A stretch of DNA of 64,000 nt from Pelagibacteraceae bacterium AG-390-D18. GTDB lineage: Bacteria > Pseudomonadota > Alphaproteobacteria > Pelagibacterales > Pelagibacteraceae. Below the pieces are notes generated by a model. The model was not told where the DNA came from, did not search any database, and saw only the letters and a program-made list of their open reading frames with translations. The position numbers and the translations under genes are program-made. How positions within the stretch are numbered: the stretch's first letter is position 1; every line of letters begins with the position of its first letter. Positions 55,000 to 63,578 of the stretch are shown here, one piece after another. The stretch lies in NCBI GenBank assembly GCA_003279715.1, contig QCGY01000001.1:82813-146812 (forward strand). Reading direction: 5' to 3'.

Positions 55000-55260
55000 A
55001 TGGCAAACACAAAATCAGCAATTAAGAGAATTAGAAGAATTTCTAAGCAAACAGCAGTTAATAAGGCGAGAAAAAGTAGATTTAGAAATGCTCTTAAAAA
55101 AATGAACCTTTTAATTGAGGACAAAAAAAAAGACGAAGCTCTAAAGTTCTTGCCAAAATTGAATTCAGAACTGATGAAGATTGCAAAGACTGGTATAATT
55201 AAGAAGCAAAATGCTTCAAGAAATGTTTCTAGGATCACAAAAAAGATTTCTACAATCTAA
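55000..55260 (+). CDS. rpsT: 30S ribosomal protein S20
   Basis: This 86-residue S20 starts at the ATG at 55000 with MANTKSAIKRIRRISKQ, the family's conserved beginning; the in-frame ATG at 54937 overlaps mutM and is rejected. It is basic and helical, ending KKQNASRNVSRITKKI, and binds the 5' and 3' minor domains of 16S rRNA. It lies between mutM and dnaA, an arrangement known in Alphaproteobacteria. Confidence 0.97.
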   Translation: MANTKSAIKRIRRISKQTAVNKARKSRFRNALKKMNLLIEDKKKDEALKFLPKLNSELMKIAKTGIIKKQNASRNVSRITKKISTI

Positions 55261-55557
55261 TTTTAAAACCTTTGCACGAATTTAAAGAAACAACCACAAG
55301 TACTCACATCATATATTAAAAATTTTTTAATATTTTACTACATCTAGATTTGGTAAATAAAAAACATTTCTAGATTCAATTTATAAACGATTCAATCAGT
55401 GTTTGATTTAAAAAAAAATTTTAAAATAAAAAATAAAATAAATTTTTTTTTAATTTAAATTAAATCTTCAATCGTAGATTTTATTTTTTTTTAAAAAAAT
55501 ATAATAAGTAGTTGCAAATTTTTTTATTTAGTTCTAACTGAGATTCTTCTACAAGAT
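55261..55557. other. 297-base AT-rich region between rpsT and dnaA
   Basis: This is non-coding and extremely A/T-rich, with long T and A runs. TCTAGATT occurs twice (55343-55350 and 55369-55376). I see no match to the DnaA box (TTATCCACA, up to one change), no GC-rich hairpin and no clear terminator of rpsT. It must contain the dnaA promoter. The origin is more likely near rsmG-parA, outside the window. Confidence 0.45.
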
Positions 55558-56982
55558 ATGAACAAATCAACAAATATAAATAATTTAAACAGTTTCAAGT
55601 CCGAAAACTTTGATTGGAAATTAGTTCAATCTGAAATGAAAAATAAGTTAGGACTGGATGTTTATGAAAGCTGGCTTAAAAAAATTACTTTTGTAGATGA
55701 ATTTAATAACTATTTATTATTATCTGTTCCAACAAGATTTATTAGAGACTGGATAACGTCAAGATACTTAGATCAAATTTTACAGATTATACGTTTGTAT
55801 AAAAAAGATATTATTAGAATTGAATTTAAGATAGACGACAAAAATATAAATCAAAATTTTGAAAATTTAAAAGTAGATGAAGGAATACCCGATAGAAATG
55901 AAAATGTTTCATTTATAAAAGATTCTTATCTTCAATATAATCGAATAGATCCAAATAAAAGATTTGATAATTTTATAACTGGTACAAGTAACAAGCTTGC
56001 ATATGAAGCATCATTAAAAGTTTCAGAAAATTTATCTCATTATAATCCTCTTTATATTTATGGTGGTGTTGGAATGGGTAAGACCCATCTATTAAATTCA
56101 ATTGGAATTGAGCTCAAGAAAAATAATAAAGTAATGTTTGTATCAGCTGAGCGTTTTATGTATCAGTTTGTAAAATCAATCAAAGCTAATGATATGGTTA
56201 AGTTTAAAGAATATTTTAGAAATACAGATATTTTATTAATTGATGACATTCAGTTTATAAGTGGAAAAGAAGCAATGCAGGAAGAATTTTTTCATACATT
56301 CAATGCATTATTAGATAAAGGCTCGCAAATAATTGTATCAGCTGATAGGGCTCCAAATAAACTATCTAGAATTCAAGATAGAATTAAATCTAGATTTTCT
56401 GGTGGTTTAGTTGTTGATATTCAAAAACCAGATCTTGAGCTTAGAAAAAAAATTGTTGAAAAGAAAACTGAAGAACTAAATAATTTATATGCAGATCAGC
56501 TCCATGTATCTAAAGAAATACAAGATTTTATAAGTACAGAAATTATCTCAAGTATTAGAGAATTAGTTGGAGCGATTAATAGAGTAGTTTCATTTTCTAG
56601 AATCTACAATAAAGTCCCAAATTTAGCTGAAACTAAGGTTGTTCTAAAAGATCTGTTAAATCTTGCTGAAAATAAAGTAACAATTGATTTGATACAAACT
56701 ACAGTTTGTAAATTTTTTAAAATCAGTAAAAATGAGATGTTATCTTCAAGAAGATCGAGATATTTAGTTAGACCCAGACAAACCGCTATATATTTAACTA
56801 AAATTTTGACATCTAAATCTTTACCAGAAATTGGAAGAGAGTTTTCTAATAGAGATCATACAACTATAATACATTCGGTTAAAACTATCGAGAAACTGAA
56901 AGATAAAGATCCTGAAATGTTAGATAATATTAATAAGCTTAAAAATCAGATATTATATAATAATAAAGATAATGAAATTTAA
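55558..56982 (+). CDS. dnaA: DnaA chromosomal replication initiator
   Basis: This is a 474-residue AAA+ initiator. Domain I is at the N-terminus (WKLVQSEMKNKLGLDVYESWLKKI) and a short linker follows. Domain III has Walker A GGVGMGKTHLLNS near residue 172 and Walker B LLIDDIQFISGK. The domain IV DNA-binding helix ends with the signature REFSNRDHTTIIHSVKTI. Its stop overlaps the dnaN start by 11 bases. It sits about 55 kb from parAB. Confidence 0.98.
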   Translation: MNKSTNINNLNSFKSENFDWKLVQSEMKNKLGLDVYESWLKKITFVDEFNNYLLLSVPTRFIRDWITSRYLDQILQIIRLYKKDIIRIEFKIDDKNINQNFENLKVDEGIPDRNENVSFIKDSYLQYNRIDPNKRFDNFITGTSNKLAYEASLKVSENLSHYNPLYIYGGVGMGKTHLLNSIGIELKKNNKVMFVSAERFMYQFVKSIKANDMVKFKEYFRNTDILLIDDIQFISGKEAMQEEFFHTFNALLDKGSQIIVSADRAPNKLSRIQDRIKSRFSGGLVVDIQKPDLELRKKIVEKKTEELNNLYADQLHVSKEIQDFISTEIISSIRELVGAINRVVSFSRIYNKVPNLAETKVVLKDLLNLAENKVTIDLIQTTVCKFFKISKNEMLSSRRSRYLVRPRQTAIYLTKILTSKSLPEIGREFSNRDHTTIIHSVKTIEKLKDKDPEMLDNINKLKNQILYNNKDNEI

Positions 56983-58084
56983 CGTAAACCAACAAGACCT
57001 TCAGCAGGCACTAAATTATTGTCAAGGTGTAATTGAAAAAAGAAGTACACTTCCAATACTTTCTAATATTTTACTAGATGCAAGTAATTCCAAATTAACA
57101 ATAACAGCTACAGATTTAGACTTAATATTTATTCACCAATTAAATAATGTTGAAGTTTTAGAAGAAGGTAGAACAACAACAACCTCTTCGATTATGTATG
57201 ATATTATCCGAAAATTCTCTTCGGGTAAAAAAATAAATTTATCTTTAACAGATATAAGTAAATTACAAGTTGAATCAGAAAAATCTATTTTTAATTTAAA
57301 TTGTATTAGTGCAACAGAGTTTCCACTTACAGATGAAAATTTTAATCAAAATGAATTTCTGATTAAATCTAAACAGCTTTTAAAACTTCTAAATAAATGT
57401 AAATTTTCAGTTTCTAATGATGAAACAAGACACTATTTAAGTGGGATTTATTTACATCAGACTGAGGTTGATGATAAAAATCATTTGACTGCTGTAGCAA
57501 CTGATAGCCACCGAATGTCTATTTCAAAAATAAGATTAGATCAAAAAATTGATTTTGAACCAATCATATTACCAAAAAAGACTATTTTTCAACTATGTTC
57601 ATTATTAGAAAACTATGATGGAGATGTAAAGGTATCTAATATCAAATCAAAAATTAAATTTGAATTAAATAATAGTATTTTGATATCAAAACTTATTGAT
57701 GGTAAATTCCCTAATTATATCCAAGTAATACCAAAAAATAATCAAAAAAAATTAGAAATAGATTTAAAATTATTTTTAAATTCTGTTGATAGAGTTGCCT
57801 CAGTTTCTCTAGATAAAAAAGATGGAGTAAAATTTAATTTAACAAAAGACATATTAGATCTTTCGGTTAACAATACAAATAGTGGTGATGGTAAAGAGAC
57901 ATTAAATGTTAAATTTGACCATGATTTAGAAATAAGTTTTAATTCAAGATATTTAATTGATGTTGCTTCACAATTAGATGGAGAAAGAGTAGAGATATTT
58001 CTTAATGATACTGGTTCCCCAGCTTTAATCAAAGACCCAGGAGATTTTGATAGTATATTTGTAGTGATGCCTATGAAGGGCTAA
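56972..58084 (+). CDS. dnaN: DNA polymerase III beta subunit (sliding clamp)
   Basis: This 370-residue protein has the three-domain clamp fold. It starts KFNVNQQDLQQALNYCQGVIEKRSTLPILSNILLDA and has ATDSHRMSISKI in the middle. The C-terminus is PGDFDSIFVVMPMKG, the conserved VMPMR-like end that forms the peptide-binding pocket. It is coupled to dnaA by an 11-base overlap. The stop overlaps the opposing acyltransferase by four bases (CTAA). The gene order dnaA-dnaN without recF is seen here. Confidence 0.98.
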   Translation: MKFNVNQQDLQQALNYCQGVIEKRSTLPILSNILLDASNSKLTITATDLDLIFIHQLNNVEVLEEGRTTTTSSIMYDIIRKFSSGKKINLSLTDISKLQVESEKSIFNLNCISATEFPLTDENFNQNEFLIKSKQLLKLLNKCKFSVSNDETRHYLSGIYLHQTEVDDKNHLTAVATDSHRMSISKIRLDQKIDFEPIILPKKTIFQLCSLLENYDGDVKVSNIKSKIKFELNNSILISKLIDGKFPNYIQVIPKNNQKKLEIDLKLFLNSVDRVASVSLDKKDGVKFNLTKDILDLSVNNTNSGDGKETLNVKFDHDLEISFNSRYLIDVASQLDGERVEIFLNDTGSPALIKDPGDFDSIFVVMPMKG

Positions 58085-58791
58085 TTTAATAGATTTAGTT
58101 CTTCATAAATGTTATTTTCTAAAATCTTTAAGAATTCTTCTTTAGGGTGACCTGCAATTATAGGTTCTAAGATTGAAATGGTTATTATTTTATTACTATT
58201 CTTTTGACCTTTTTTTGGCCAAACATAACCAGAGTTAATAGCAACTGGCTGACAAGAAATTTTTAATTCTTCATAAATTCTTGATGCACCTTTTTTAAAA
58301 GAAGGTCTTTCGTGTGGTAAAACCCTTGTACCTTGTGGAAAGATTATTAACGGTCTATCTGTAACTTCAATTATTTTTGATATATCATGAAGAAATCCTA
58401 AGTTATCTTTGGTAACTTTATTTCTTTTAATTGATATTGATCCAATTTTTTTTAGATACCAGCCAAAAACTGGAATTAAAAGTAATTCCTTTTTTAAAAT
58501 AAATACTGGTGAATTAAAAATTGTTTGGAGATAAAAGGTTTCGAACATTGATTGATGAGATGCAGCAATAAAGAACTTCTCATTATTTATAATATTTTCT
58601 CTACCTTTAATTATTATTTTAGTTGATAAAAATATCTTTAGACACAAACTTGTCCAATAACCCATTAATTTACCACCATATAAGACAATTTTTTGAGGTA
58701 GAAAAAAAGCTGGTAAAAAAATTAATGAAATAATTATTATCCCAGCAAAAAAGAAAATTGAAAATATAAAGTTTCTAATCATTGATATCAA
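58081..58791 (-). CDS. plsC: 1-acyl-glycerol-3-phosphate acyltransferase (PlsC family)
   Basis: This is a 236-residue membrane acyltransferase making phosphatidic acid. A membrane anchor lies at residues 5-33, then block I HQSMFETF and block III FPQGTRVLP. Block I has Glu instead of the usual Asp of HX4D and block III has Gln in place of Glu (PEGTR). Both are common in the alphaproteobacterial subgroup, so activity is likely kept. It begins three bases after lysA on the same strand. Confidence 0.92.
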   Translation of the reverse strand: MISMIRNFIFSIFFFAGIIIISLIFLPAFFLPQKIVLYGGKLMGYWTSLCLKIFLSTKIIIKGRENIINNEKFFIAASHQSMFETFYLQTIFNSPVFILKKELLLIPVFGWYLKKIGSISIKRNKVTKDNLGFLHDISKIIEVTDRPLIIFPQGTRVLPHERPSFKKGASRIYEELKISCQPVAINSGYVWPKKGQKNSNKIITISILEPIIAGHPKEEFLKILENNIYEELNLLN

Positions 58792-58794
58792 AAG

Positions 58795-60009
58795 CTACAT
58801 TAAATCAGTGTGCTTTTGTCTTTTTCTAATAACCTTAATTTTTGATCCTTTGATGAATAGTTCCATTGGTTTAGGTCTTAAATTGTAATTTGAACTTAGT
58901 GACATTCCATATGCACCAACATCGCACATAACAATAATGTCTTTTTCTTTTAATTTTTGAAATTTTTTTAATGAAGTAAACTTGTCTGTACTTTCACAAA
59001 TAGGACCTACAAACTCATATATCTTTTTTGAAATTTGAGTTCTTTTTATTGAAGGCAATGTCTTGTGATTAGCTCCGTATAAAGCTGGTCTCATCAAGTC
59101 ATTCATAGCTGCATCTAGTATAATGAAATCTTTTTTATCATTTTCTTTTATATAAATAACTTTAGAAATTAAATAACCTATATCTCCAATTATAGATCTT
59201 CCTGGCTCAAAAATTATTTTTGAGTGATGTTTTTTTAAAAATTTTTTAATAGCAGTATTATATTTACTGTAATTAAGTTTTTTACTATCTTCATTATAGG
59301 AAATTCCCATCCCTCCACCTAAATCAATAAACTTAAATTTGTGTTTAGTTTTAACAATCATTTTATCAACTATATTAAGCATTTTTTCATAGGGCTTGTG
59401 GTCCAATATTTGGCTTCCGATATGAACGCTTAAACATTCCAAACTAATATTTCTTGAATTTTGGCAATAGCTTACAAGTTCTAAAAATGTTTTTTCATTT
59501 ACACCAAATTTATTTTCTTTTTTACCAGTTGAAATTTGGCTTAAAGTTTTTGCATCTGTGTTAGGATTTAATCTAATTCCAATTTGTACTTTCTTTTTCT
59601 TAATCCTAGCTAGTCTATCAATTTCATTTATTTCACTTTTAGACTCAGCGTTTATCAATAATATCTTTTTATCAATAGCATAACTTATCTCGTTAGATGT
59701 TTTGCCCACACCTGAAAAAACAATTTTTTTTGGGTTAATACCAGCTTTAAGAGCCATCATAAGTTCACCCATTGACACTACATCTGCTCCTAAACCAAAT
59801 TTTTGAATTTCTCTAATTAAACTTACGTTTGTATTAGATTTAATTGCGAAACAAATTAAAGGAGAAAAAGATTTAAAATTTTTTTTGAAATTATTAATAT
59901 TTTTCTTTAATTGAGTGTAAGAATAACAATAAGTTGGAGTATTAAATTTTTTAGCAATATCCTCTATTTTTATTTTATCAATTGTCAGTTTTTTTTTGAT
60001 ATATTTCAT
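58795..60009 (-). CDS. lysA: Diaminopimelate decarboxylase
   Basis: This 404-residue fold-III PLP enzyme does the last step of lysine synthesis. PLP Lys is in CFAIKSNTN. Others are SVHIGSQI, LGGGMGI, FEPGRSI, and the active-site CESTDKF. The start shares a base with the lptM stop (TAATG), so argH-lptM-lysA is one translation-coupled unit. DapB of the same pathway is encoded at 14246. Confidence 0.97.
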   Translation of the reverse strand: MKYIKKKLTIDKIKIEDIAKKFNTPTYCYSYTQLKKNINNFKKNFKSFSPLICFAIKSNTNVSLIREIQKFGLGADVVSMGELMMALKAGINPKKIVFSGVGKTSNEISYAIDKKILLINAESKSEINEIDRLARIKKKKVQIGIRLNPNTDAKTLSQISTGKKENKFGVNEKTFLELVSYCQNSRNISLECLSVHIGSQILDHKPYEKMLNIVDKMIVKTKHKFKFIDLGGGMGISYNEDSKKLNYSKYNTAIKKFLKKHHSKIIFEPGRSIIGDIGYLISKVIYIKENDKKDFIILDAAMNDLMRPALYGANHKTLPSIKRTQISKKIYEFVGPICESTDKFTSLKKFQKLKEKDIIVMCDVGAYGMSLSSNYNLRPKPMELFIKGSKIKVIRKRQKHTDLM

Positions 60010-60140
60010 TAAGCCTTATTTTTAAGGATTATTATCTTTTCAGTTTTTTGCTTTGGGTCTTTATATTCTGGGTCTCCTTTTTTTCCACAAGAGACAAGCA
60101 AGCAACAAATTAGAAAAGTAAAGCTAATTTTTTTGATCAT
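60009..60140 (-). CDS. lptM: LptM-like small lipoprotein
   Basis: This is a 43-residue ORF between argH and lysA, overlapping both by one to four bases. It has a signal (MIKKISFTFLICCLLVSC) with lipobox LVSC at Cys18, followed directly by GKKGDPEYKDPK, the CGxKGP-like start of the YifL/LptM family. These small lipoproteins assist LptD assembly. The argH-lptM-lysA location is the usual one. The gene is too short for most ORF filters. Confidence 0.85.
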   Translation of the reverse strand: MIKKISFTFLICCLLVSCGKKGDPEYKDPKQKTEKIIILKNKA

Positions 60141-61528
60141 TTTTGTTTCTTATATTTCATTATCATTTTTTTGATATTATCAAAAGCTGTTCCTCCATAA
60201 GATTTTTTGGAATTTACAGAATTCTTTAAATCAAATACTTTTAACACTTCGTTATTTAATTTTGGCTCAATTTTTTTTAACTCTTCTAAGCTTAATTCAT
60301 CAAGTCTCTTTCTTTTGTTTTCAGCTAAATTAACAACAGCAGCTGTTTTTTGATAAGCTTTTCTAAAAGACATTGAGTGATTTTTTACAAGATAGTCTGC
60401 TAAATCTGTTGCTGTAATATATCCAGAGTTTGCAAGCTCAATCATTTTTTTTTTATTAGGGTTAAAATTTTTAAGTATTTCATCAAAAATTTTAAGACAA
60501 TTGATTAAAGTATCATTTGACTTAAAAACAATTTCTTTATCATCTTGAAGATCTTTGAAGTAAGATAATGGAAGCCCTTTTAAGATTGTAAGCATTGAAA
60601 ATAAGTTTCCATAACTACTTCCAGATTTTCCTCTCAAATATTCCAATAAATCAGGATTTTTCTTTTGAGGCATTATTGAAGAGCCTGTTACAACTTTATC
60701 TGAAAGGTTAATTAAATTAAAACCATCTGAACTCCAAATAATAAGCTCCTCTGCAATTCTTGATATATGCATTGAACAAACAGAGATACTATATAAAAAA
60801 TCTAAAACAAAATCTCTATCAGAAACAGTATCAATTGAATTGTTTGTTGGTTTTTTAAATCCTAGTTTTTTACTTGTATAATTTCTATCTATATTGAAGG
60901 AAGTTCCAGTGAGCGCAGCTACACCCAGAGGATTTTCATTTAAACTATCTAAATTATTATAAAATCTCTTTTTGTCTCTATTAAACATTTCAACGTAAGC
61001 CATTAAATAATGAGCAAAAGAAATAGCTTGTGCATTTTTGAGGTGAGTAAAACCAGGCATAATGGTATTTATATTTTTCTCTGCTAATTTTAGAGTACTT
61101 TTAATTATTTTATCTAAGTTAAGATTGATTTCTTTAGTTGAAGATTTTATCCAAATTTTAAAGTCTGTAATTACTTGATCATTTCTAGATCTTGCAGTGT
61201 GAACATAACCTGCTTCTTCACCAATTATTTGAAAAAGTCTTTTTTCAATATTCATATGAATATCCTCATATTTTTTATTAAACTCAAATTTTTTATTAGA
61301 AATTTCTTTTTCTATCTTTGTAAGACCATAAATAATTTTATTTTTAATTTTGAAAGATATTATTTTTTGTTTAAACAACATCTCTACATGAGCAATAGAC
61401 CCCTTAATATCTTCTTTATAAAGTCGTTTATCAATATCAATTGAATTACCAACTTTTTGAAATATAGATGACGCATTTTTTTTTATGCGAGTATTCCAGA
61501 TTGCTTTGTTGTTTTTATTTTTTACCAT
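60137..61528 (-). CDS. argH: Argininosuccinate lyase
   Basis: This is a 463-residue fumarase-superfamily enzyme, last step of arginine synthesis. It has TARSRNDQVITDFKIW, PGFTHLKNAQAISFAHYL, and the signature GSSIMPQKKNPD near residue 280. Length is normal. Its stop overlaps the lptM start (ATGA). It is divergent from the thioredoxin-like tlpA gene with 24 bases between starts. Confidence 0.98.
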   Translation of the reverse strand: MVKNKNNKAIWNTRIKKNASSIFQKVGNSIDIDKRLYKEDIKGSIAHVEMLFKQKIISFKIKNKIIYGLTKIEKEISNKKFEFNKKYEDIHMNIEKRLFQIIGEEAGYVHTARSRNDQVITDFKIWIKSSTKEINLNLDKIIKSTLKLAEKNINTIMPGFTHLKNAQAISFAHYLMAYVEMFNRDKKRFYNNLDSLNENPLGVAALTGTSFNIDRNYTSKKLGFKKPTNNSIDTVSDRDFVLDFLYSISVCSMHISRIAEELIIWSSDGFNLINLSDKVVTGSSIMPQKKNPDLLEYLRGKSGSSYGNLFSMLTILKGLPLSYFKDLQDDKEIVFKSNDTLINCLKIFDEILKNFNPNKKKMIELANSGYITATDLADYLVKNHSMSFRKAYQKTAAVVNLAENKRKRLDELSLEELKKIEPKLNNEVLKVFDLKNSVNSKKSYGGTAFDNIKKMIMKYKKQK

Positions 61529-61552
61529 GATATTTAATTATAACTATTTAAC

Positions 61553-62062
61553 ATGAGATTATTAATATTATTTATCTTTTTGACAAATAATGTCTTTGCC
61601 AATGATGTATCTGAAATAAAAAATATTGTCATTCATAAAGATCTAAAATTCTACGATAATGTTATCTTTTTAGATAAAAATGATAAAAAAATTAACATCA
61701 AAGAATTTAATGGAAACTTACTTTTATTAAATTTTTGGGCAACTTGGTGCGAGCCCTGTAAAGAAGAGATGCCATCTTTAGATAGACTTCAAATAAATGA
61801 AAATTTGAGTAATTTAAAAGTTTTTGCAATTAATATATCTCGAGAAAATAAAAAAAAAGTTGATAATTTTTTCAAAGATTTGAATATCAAAAATTTTGAC
61901 CCATATTTTGATGGACCAACAACTCTTGCAAAAATATTCTCCTTACGTGGAGTTCCAACTTCAATTCTTTTAGGTAAAGATGGAAAAGAATTTGCTAGAA
62001 TTATTGGATCAATTAATTTTGATGATAAAAAATTTATAAATTGGCTTAAAACTTATAATTAG
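61553..62062 (+). CDS. TlpA-like periplasmic thiol:disulfide oxidoreductase
   Basis: This 169-residue exported thioredoxin-fold protein has a short signal (RLLILFIFLTNNVFA) and the redox motif WATWCEPCKEEMPSL. The cis-Pro segment GVPTSILLGKDG follows. It likely reduces apocytochrome c or copper-site cysteines in the periplasm. It lies divergent from argH, as is usual for this TlpA gene in Alphaproteobacteria. The stop overlaps the opposing HIG1 gene by four bases (TTAG). Confidence 0.9.
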   Translation: MRLLILFIFLTNNVFANDVSEIKNIVIHKDLKFYDNVIFLDKNDKKINIKEFNGNLLLLNFWATWCEPCKEEMPSLDRLQINENLSNLKVFAINISRENKKKVDNFFKDLNIKNFDPYFDGPTTLAKIFSLRGVPTSILLGKDGKEFARIIGSINFDDKKFINWLKTYN

Positions 62063-62262
62063 TTTTTAAAAAAATAAGCAAATCCAACCAGAACAAGTAT
62101 TGCTACAAATTGAATAAGAACTCTTAATTGCATTAATTTATTTGAGTATTTTTTGCTGGTCTCACCTCCTTTGAAAAGAGTTCCAATCCCTAAAATTAAA
62201 ACAATACCTACTGTTATCAAAAGAACTATAGATAGGACTTTAACAAATATTCCTGAAATCAT
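62059..62262 (-). CDS. HIG1-domain twin-transmembrane protein
   Basis: This is a 67-residue membrane protein with two hydrophobic helices (VLSIVLLITVGIVLILGIG and VLIQFVAILVLVGFAYF). Between them is a short loop SKKYSNKLMQLRVLIQ, the HIG1 pattern (conserved N-K-L-M-X-X-R). Mitochondrial relatives bind cytochrome oxidase. In SAR11 it may be tied to respiratory complexes, which is inference. Confidence 0.84.
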   Translation of the reverse strand: MISGIFVKVLSIVLLITVGIVLILGIGTLFKGGETSKKYSNKLMQLRVLIQFVAILVLVGFAYFFKN

Positions 62263-62311
62263 ATAAATACTGTAGATTGTTTTTAAAAAATAAAAACATA
62301 ATTAATCAACT

Positions 62312-62977
62312 ATGACATTTTGCCTAGACTCAATAATAATAAAACCTGAAGAAGGAGTGAAAATAAAAAACGCTATTATTTTGCTACATGGATATGGAGG
62401 TGATGGTAAAGATATAAGTATGTTAACTTTAAACTGGAAAAGGCATATGCCAAATACAGTTTTTATTTGTCCGAATGGGCATGAGACTTGTCCAATAAAT
62501 CCATCAGGATTTCAATGGTTTGATCTTACTAAAGATGACACGAATTATATACTTGATCAATCAATTAAAGCTGAAGAGAAGATTAAAATATTTATTAATG
62601 AAATCAAACAAGAATTCAATTTAGAAAATAATCAGATATGTTTATCAGGTTTTAGTCAAGGTTGTATGATGTCATTAAATGTTGGATTAACATCTGAAGA
62701 AAAATTTTTATGTATTGTAGGATTTTCTGGAAAAATAATTGATCAAAGTAATTTAAAATCAAGAATAAAAAATTTTACAGATACCTTATTGATCCATGGT
62801 GACGCAGATCAAGTTGTACCTTCAACATATCTCTTGGAAGCAAAAGATTTTTTAATTAGAAATAATATTGGAGTTGAAACACTTTTGATAAAAAATTGTG
62901 ATCATCATATTCCTATAGAAGCTTCAAGTACAGCTCTTAATTATATTTTAAAAAAAATTAACATCTCTTATTATTGA
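62312..62977 (+). CDS. Alpha/beta hydrolase, phospholipase/carboxylesterase family
   Basis: This 221-residue protein has an N-terminal strand IILLHGYGGDGKDISML, the nucleophile elbow GFSQGCMMSL (Ser in GXSXG), the acid in HGDADQVVP, and the His in CDHHIPIEA. This is the esterase family also called acyl-protein thioesterase. No signal peptide, so cytoplasmic. It is independent of its neighbours by strand and spacing; the substrate is unknown. Confidence 0.93.
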   Translation: MTFCLDSIIIKPEEGVKIKNAIILLHGYGGDGKDISMLTLNWKRHMPNTVFICPNGHETCPINPSGFQWFDLTKDDTNYILDQSIKAEEKIKIFINEIKQEFNLENNQICLSGFSQGCMMSLNVGLTSEEKFLCIVGFSGKIIDQSNLKSRIKNFTDTLLIHGDADQVVPSTYLLEAKDFLIRNNIGVETLLIKNCDHHIPIEASSTALNYILKKINISYY

Positions 62978-63008
62978 TAAAATTGTTTAAGTAAGTTAAA
63001 AATACTTA

Positions 63009-63578
63009 ATGAACAATTTTATTGAACAAAATGTTTCATTAGAAAAATGCCCAGCTTTAGTTCTTAATGCTGATTACAGACCATTAAGTTACTATCCTTT
63101 ATCTTTATGGTCGTGGCAGGATACCGTAAAATCTGTTTTTTTAGATAGGGTGATAATTGTAAGTAATTATGACAGAGTTATAAGAAGCCCCTCATTTAAT
63201 ATGCAATTACCAAGTGTTATTGCATTAAAAGATTATATAATTCCTCAAACAAGACCTAGCTTTACAAGGTTTAACGTTTTTTTGAGAGATAAGTTTTCAT
63301 GTCAATATTGTGGAAGTAGTGAGGAACTGACTTTTGATCATTTGTTACCAAGATCAAAAGGCGGTGAAACTAATTGGGACAATGTTGTAACGGCATGCTC
63401 TGCATGTAATGTAAAAAAAGGGGGCAAATTATTAAAAAACTCAGATATGAAACTTAACCAACATCCTTATCGTCCTTCAACTGAGGATTTGCATAAAAAT
63501 GGTAAAAATTTTCCACCTAATTATTTACATAAAAGCTGGATGGATTATTTATATTGGGATGTAGAGTTAGAAGCCTAG
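63009..63578 (+). CDS. HNH endonuclease
   Basis: This is a 189-residue protein with a McrA-type HNH domain: CQYCGSSEELTFDHLLPRSKGG, then NWDNVVTACSACNVKKGGK with two CXXC zinc pairs. The N-terminal half starts PALVLNADYRPLSYYPLSLWSW, common in the stand-alone bacterial HNH family near housekeeping genes. It is not in a phage or restriction context here, so its role is unclear. The stop overlaps coq7 by four bases (CTAG). Confidence 0.9.
   Translation: MNNFIEQNVSLEKCPALVLNADYRPLSYYPLSLWSWQDTVKSVFLDRVIIVSNYDRVIRSPSFNMQLPSVIALKDYIIPQTRPSFTRFNVFLRDKFSCQYCGSSEELTFDHLLPRSKGGETNWDNVVTACSACNVKKGGKLLKNSDMKLNQHPYRPSTEDLHKNGKNFPPNYLHKSWMDYLYWDVELEA

Noticed and set aside
55343..55376. TCTAGATT repeat before dnaA as a regulatory site
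   Set aside because: Two copies of an eight-base AT-rich word in AT-rich DNA are not significant alone, and they do not resemble a DnaA or CtrA site.
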